A stretch of DNA of 8,136 nt, from NCBI GenBank assembly GCA_029068665.1, contig JAIECC010000096.1, forward strand, positions 1-8,136, in the 5' to 3' direction. The position numbers were made by a program, and so were the translations under genes. The DNA comes from Lachnospiraceae bacterium (GTDB taxonomy: Bacteria > Bacillota > Clostridia > Lachnospirales > Lachnospiraceae). The notes below the pieces were generated by a model. That model was given only the letters and a program-made list of their open reading frames with translations. It did not search any database and had not been told where the DNA came from. Within the stretch, counting starts at the first letter, position 1; every line of letters starts with the position of its first letter. This document shows positions 5,506 to 8,136 of this stretch, piece after piece.

Positions 5506-6741
5506 ATGAGAAAATCAGTAAAAATAGGTCTTGGGTTGTCAATGGTAGCAATGCTTTGCAGCGGTTGTCTTCCGAACCTGCGATTATTACAAAACAGCAG
5601 TTCATCCAATAGTGTACATAACGGGTTTGGAACCGGAAGCACGAATCAGTCTGGTGATTCTGTGTATTCTGAGCAGGTAGAACAGAAGATTGATTATATC
5701 AACCAGTTAATTGATGATAAGTTCTACTTTGAGGCAAGCGATGATGAGGAACGGGAAGAATATATTTACAAGGGCATATTAGAAAGTCTGGATGACCCAT
5801 ATTCGGTTTATTATACGGCGGAAGAGTATTCTGACATGATGGATACCTCCACAGGTTCTTATCAGGGAATTGGAGTATCCATTCAACAGGATGTTTCCAC
5901 AATGAAGCTAACGGTAATCCGGGTATTTCAGGGCAGCGGAGCGGAAGATGCCGGTATGCTGCCGAAGGATGTTATTACTGCGGTCAATGGACGGGAATTG
6001 AATGGCGAGGAGGTCTCTGAGGTAGTTACATGGATCAAGGGAGAACCGGGAACTACTGTAGATGTAACAGTATATCGTCCGAGTACCGAGGAGGATATCA
6101 CATTAACCATAGAACGTCGTACTATTGATAACTCAACGGTAAGCTATTCCATGAAGGAGAATAATATCGGCTACATTGAGGTGACGGATTTTTATGAAAA
6201 AACCGCAGAGCAGTTTGCGCTGGCAATCAAGGATCTGCAAGCCCAGGGGATGCAGGCATTGATTGTAGACCTGCGAAACAATCCGGGTGGCTATGTGAAT
6301 GTTGTAGTAGACATGTGTGATCAGATACTTGCAGAGGGGACTATCGTATATACAGAAGATAAAGAGGGTAATATTTTGGAAAAATTCGATGCAGACAGCA
6401 GTGAATCCTTGAATCTGCCGATGGTAGTGCTGGTGAATGGAAGCAGTGCAAGCGCCTCTGAAATTTTTGCCGGCTGTATGAAGGATCATGGTGCGGCCAC
6501 CATTGTAGGTACAACTACTTTTGGAAAAGGAATTGTTCAACAGGTGATTCCGTTAAGTGATGGATCAGCAGTGAAATTGACGATTGCAAAATATTTTACT
6601 CCAAATGGAAATGATATTCATAAAATTGGAATTGAGCCGGATGTTGTAGTAGAGCTGCCGGAAGAATTACTGCTTGAACCTGTGATTCCGGAAGATCAGG
6701 ATGTGCAGTTAAAGAAGGCAATAGAACTGTTGAGTAATTAA
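5506..6741 (+). CDS. S41-family C-terminal processing protease (Ctp), possible lipoprotein, with PDZ domain
   Basis: This 411-residue extracytoplasmic serine protease belongs to the CtpA/CtpB/Prc group, which binds substrate C-termini through a PDZ domain and cuts with a Ser-Lys dyad. Residues 1-20 are a signal sequence followed by C21 in 'LCSGC', an SGC lipobox-like site although Cys at -3 is unusual. A Ser/Asn/Gly-rich linker runs to about 55 and a helical N-domain to about 112. The PDZ domain covers about 118-205 (YQGIGVSI, 'GSGAEDAGMLPKDVITAVNG'). The S41 core spans about 206-385, with 'LIVDLRNNPGG' (252-262), catalytic S316 in NGSSASASEI, K341 in TFGKG and Q345. The dyad spacing (25) and the K+4 glutamine match B. 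subtilis CtpB as remembered. AAAGGA (5492-5497) lies 8 nt before the ATG. The neighbouring hydrolases are plausible substrates, but this is inference. Confidence 0.94.
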   Translation: MRKSVKIGLGLSMVAMLCSGCLPNLRLLQNSSSSNSVHNGFGTGSTNQSGDSVYSEQVEQKIDYINQLIDDKFYFEASDDEEREEYIYKGILESLDDPYSVYYTAEEYSDMMDTSTGSYQGIGVSIQQDVSTMKLTVIRVFQGSGAEDAGMLPKDVITAVNGRELNGEEVSEVVTWIKGEPGTTVDVTVYRPSTEEDITLTIERRTIDNSTVSYSMKENNIGYIEVTDFYEKTAEQFALAIKDLQAQGMQALIVDLRNNPGGYVNVVVDMCDQILAEGTIVYTEDKEGNILEKFDADSSESLNLPMVVLVNGSSASASEIFAGCMKDHGAATIVGTTTFGKGIVQQVIPLSDGSAVKLTIAKYFTPNGNDIHKIGIEPDVVVELPEELLLEPVIPEDQDVQLKKAIELLSN

Positions 6742-6781
6742 GGAAATCTTAGCTTATAGAAAAAGCATTTATAGTGCAGTA

Positions 6782-6823
6782 AAAAATACCGACGGATGAA
6801 AGTAATCATCTGTCGGTATTTTT
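6782..6823. terminator. Bidirectional intrinsic terminator between convergent genes
   Basis: An 18-bp stem, AAAAATACCGACGGATGA (6782-6799) against 6806-6823, has a single G-T wobble and a 6-nt AAGTAA loop. The A-run on the left and T-run on the right give a U-tract in either direction. It lies 40 nt past the protease stop and 24 nt past the stop of the minus-strand gene, so it can end both transcripts. Confidence 0.95.
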
Positions 6824-6847
6824 GTAAGGTCTGTTCCGTATCAGAAT

Positions 6848-8053
6848 CTAACCAAGTGATGCAAATAAAGCAGCGATTTCGTCTGCAGATAACTGCTTAT
6901 TTGGATTATCAGATGGAGGGGTAATAACAGGTGCTTCTGCTGGTGCAGCTTCCTGTGTGGAAGCGGCTTCCTCCGGTTCGGATAATTGTGATACACTTTC
7001 TGATTCTGCAATATCTTCACTTTCTTCTATAGAGTTCGTTTGCTCAGCGGCTGTGAACTCAATTACATTAGATGGTAACTCTGGCTCGGCAGCTTCTTCA
7101 GCAACGATTGATTCTAATTCATTGGCAATCTCTTCTGAAAGGATGGTTTCTTCTGGTTCCGGCATCTCTTCTACAGCGGAAGGTATTTCGCTAATGGCAG
7201 ATTCATCAGAATGGGAAGCATCTGCTGATTCGGTTACATCTTCCACCATAAAATCATCTTCCATATTAACCGGTGCTTCCTCCACTGGCAGTTCTGTTGT
7301 CATGGCAGCATCTGCAGCTGATGACACAGTAGAAGCACTTTCCTGAACCGGTGCTACCGGAACCTGAGGATTTTGCACATACATAACAGAAGGCTGTGAA
7401 GCTGTAGCTAATTGTAATTGCAATGCCTGAATACTGGTATTAATGTGTGCCAATTCTAAAGTTAAATCATTTAAGGAACCGGAAACATCCATGTCCGGCT
7501 GCTGAGAAGTAATTTCTACCTTCTGATTTTCAATTTTATCCACACATTTCATTAAATTATCATTTAATTGCCTGCATTGATCTGCAAAGGTCTGTATGAG
7601 CTTTGCAGTATCTTCCTGTCCATACTTCACCTGGAACTTGGCTGTTTTCGTTTGATTTTGAATCAAATCATTGAGCAGGCGTTCATTAGAAGTCTGTGTT
7701 TGTATGGAAAACTCCAATATTGCCTGCAGGTTCTCGGCAGAACGCTTGCTATAAGCATAGGTGCCTTTGCCAAAAGTGTTCATCAGACGGATTAATTCTT
7801 CACCCTGCAGTTTCATTCCTTCATAATTCATCCGCTCCCGCTGTTCCTGTCCTACGGATTTTTCGGGTTCTTTTTTCAACAGCTGGGATATAGAGGTAAA
7901 CAGCCAGAAAGCAGATAGCAGTAATAACAGACTTGTTATCCCCATAATCAGCACGGATTCCCGGTATTCTAACAGGCTGTAAATGGTTGCTATTCCGGTG
8001 GCGATTGTAAATAGACCGGCAGCAATCCAAGTATTGTTTTTTTTCTTTTTCAT
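6848..8053 (-). CDS. Unrecognised two-TM membrane protein with coiled coil and long acidic tail
   Basis: I do not recognise a named family. The 401-residue protein starts MKKKKNN and has two hydrophobic helices at about 9-28 and 35-57, separated by a short charged turn ('EYRES'). A Gln/Asn/Glu-rich, mostly helical region follows (about 68-220: 'NTFGKGTYAYSKRSAENLQA', 'LLNDLIQNQTKTAKF'), likely coiled coil. Next is a low-complexity Glu/Ala/Ser/Pro-rich, strongly acidic and probably disordered segment (about 235-383). It ends in a compact tail, NPNKQLSADEIAALFASLG, predicted to be an amphipathic helix. That tail looks like a short binding motif and resembles the 'LSQxEIDALL' peptide of FliM-type proteins, but this is only resemblance. 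Topology suggests both termini are cytoplasmic. AAGGGGG (8060-8066, minus strand) lies 6 nt before the ATG. The gene is convergent to the ftsEX run and need not be related to it. Confidence 0.85.
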   Translation of the reverse strand: MKKKKNNTWIAAGLFTIATGIATIYSLLEYRESVLIMGITSLLLLLSAFWLFTSISQLLKKEPEKSVGQEQRERMNYEGMKLQGEELIRLMNTFGKGTYAYSKRSAENLQAILEFSIQTQTSNERLLNDLIQNQTKTAKFQVKYGQEDTAKLIQTFADQCRQLNDNLMKCVDKIENQKVEITSQQPDMDVSGSLNDLTLELAHINTSIQALQLQLATASQPSVMYVQNPQVPVAPVQESASTVSSAADAAMTTELPVEEAPVNMEDDFMVEDVTESADASHSDESAISEIPSAVEEMPEPEETILSEEIANELESIVAEEAAEPELPSNVIEFTAAEQTNSIEESEDIAESESVSQLSEPEEAASTQEAAPAEAPVITPPSDNPNKQLSADEIAALFASLG

Positions 8054-8066
8054 ATGTCGCCCCCTT

Positions 8067-8136
8067 AATGTTCATGTTCGCGCACATTCGCCAAATGTCT
8101 GTTGCGTAGTTGCTTGGCTCATTGTGTTCGCAGTGC
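8067..8136. promoter_or_regulatory. Upstream region of the minus-strand gene, with TTCGC repeats
   Basis: The last 70 bases contain no start, stop or RNA gene I can assign. They hold GTTCGCG (8076-8082), ATTCGCC (8086-8092) and GTTCGCA (8126-8132), and a near-palindrome ACATTCGCCAAATGT (8084-8098) about 30 nt before the minus-strand ATG. The stretch looks more GC-rich than the flanking leader sequence. It should include the promoter or the end of another upstream gene, but no clear -10/-35 pair is visible on the minus strand. Confidence 0.3.

Noticed and set aside
5283..5642. Antisense open frame spanning the end of the second peptidase and start of the protease
   Set aside because: It runs across two well-supported genes on the other strand, has no recognisable motifs, and is probably a chance frame.
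6133..6540. Antisense open frame of 135 codons inside the S41 protease gene
   Set aside because: It is opposite the conserved protease core that carries the catalytic residues; its own composition shows no domain.
6957..7346. Plus-strand Ser/Ala-rich open frame of 129 codons
   Set aside because: It is the complement of the Glu/Ala/Ser-rich tail of the minus-strand gene; GAA/TTC-rich codons open the opposite strand automatically.
1..8136. Defence, mobile or phage-like system, CRISPR array, tRNA or rRNA
   Set aside because: No transposase, integrase, nuclease, regular spacer-repeat pattern or tRNA-like cloverleaf was seen; the content is ordinary cell-division and cell-wall housekeeping.

Overview
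The window looks like chromosomal core DNA from a low-to-mid-GC Clostridia member, most likely Lachnospiraceae. This is inferred from AT-leaning codon use, strong AAGGAG-type ribosome binding sites, U-tract intrinsic terminators, and the gene order CdaR/PucR-type regulator - ftsE - ftsX - secreted coiled-coil M23 peptidases - S41 protease. No mobile element, CRISPR array, tRNA or rRNA was seen.

Layout. Positions 2-49 hold the last 15 codons of an upstream gene, probably a UgpC/MsmK-type sugar ABC transporter ATPase, followed by a strong terminator (84-124). The leader at 125-290 contains a long imperfect palindrome (163-224) with a LacI/CcpA-operator-like core. Six plus-strand genes follow: a CdaR/PucR-type regulator (291-1379), ftsE (1420-2106), ftsX (2096-3010, overlapping ftsE by 11 nt), two tandem paralogous secreted M23 peptidases with long coiled coils (3021-4184 and 4236-5429), and an S41/Ctp protease that may be a lipoprotein (5506-6741). 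A symmetrical, probably bidirectional terminator (6782-6823) separates this run from a convergent minus-strand gene (6848-8053) that encodes an unrecognised two-TM, coiled-coil, acidic-tail protein. The last 70 bases hold only the upstream region of that gene.

How the genes fit together. FtsE (ATPase) and FtsX (membrane protein with a large external loop) form the divisome-linked complex that controls peptidoglycan hydrolases across the membrane. The two adjacent peptidases have the coiled-coil-plus-hydrolase architecture of FtsEX partners (EnvC, PcsB, CwlO), and both keep all M23 zinc and catalytic residues, so they are probably true hydrolases rather than EnvC-like activators. The Ctp protease is suitably placed to turn over those hydrolases outside the cell, by analogy with Prc/CtpA systems in Gram-negatives. 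The CdaR/PucR-type gene at the head of the run may couple carbon status to the cell-wall module, but its effector and targets cannot be read from the sequence.

Nothing here amounts to a clearly new system. The points most worth a second look are the palindromic leader, the duplicated active hydrolases beside a protease, a possible leader peptide before the protease gene, and the unknown minus-strand protein with a short conserved-looking C-terminal peptide.
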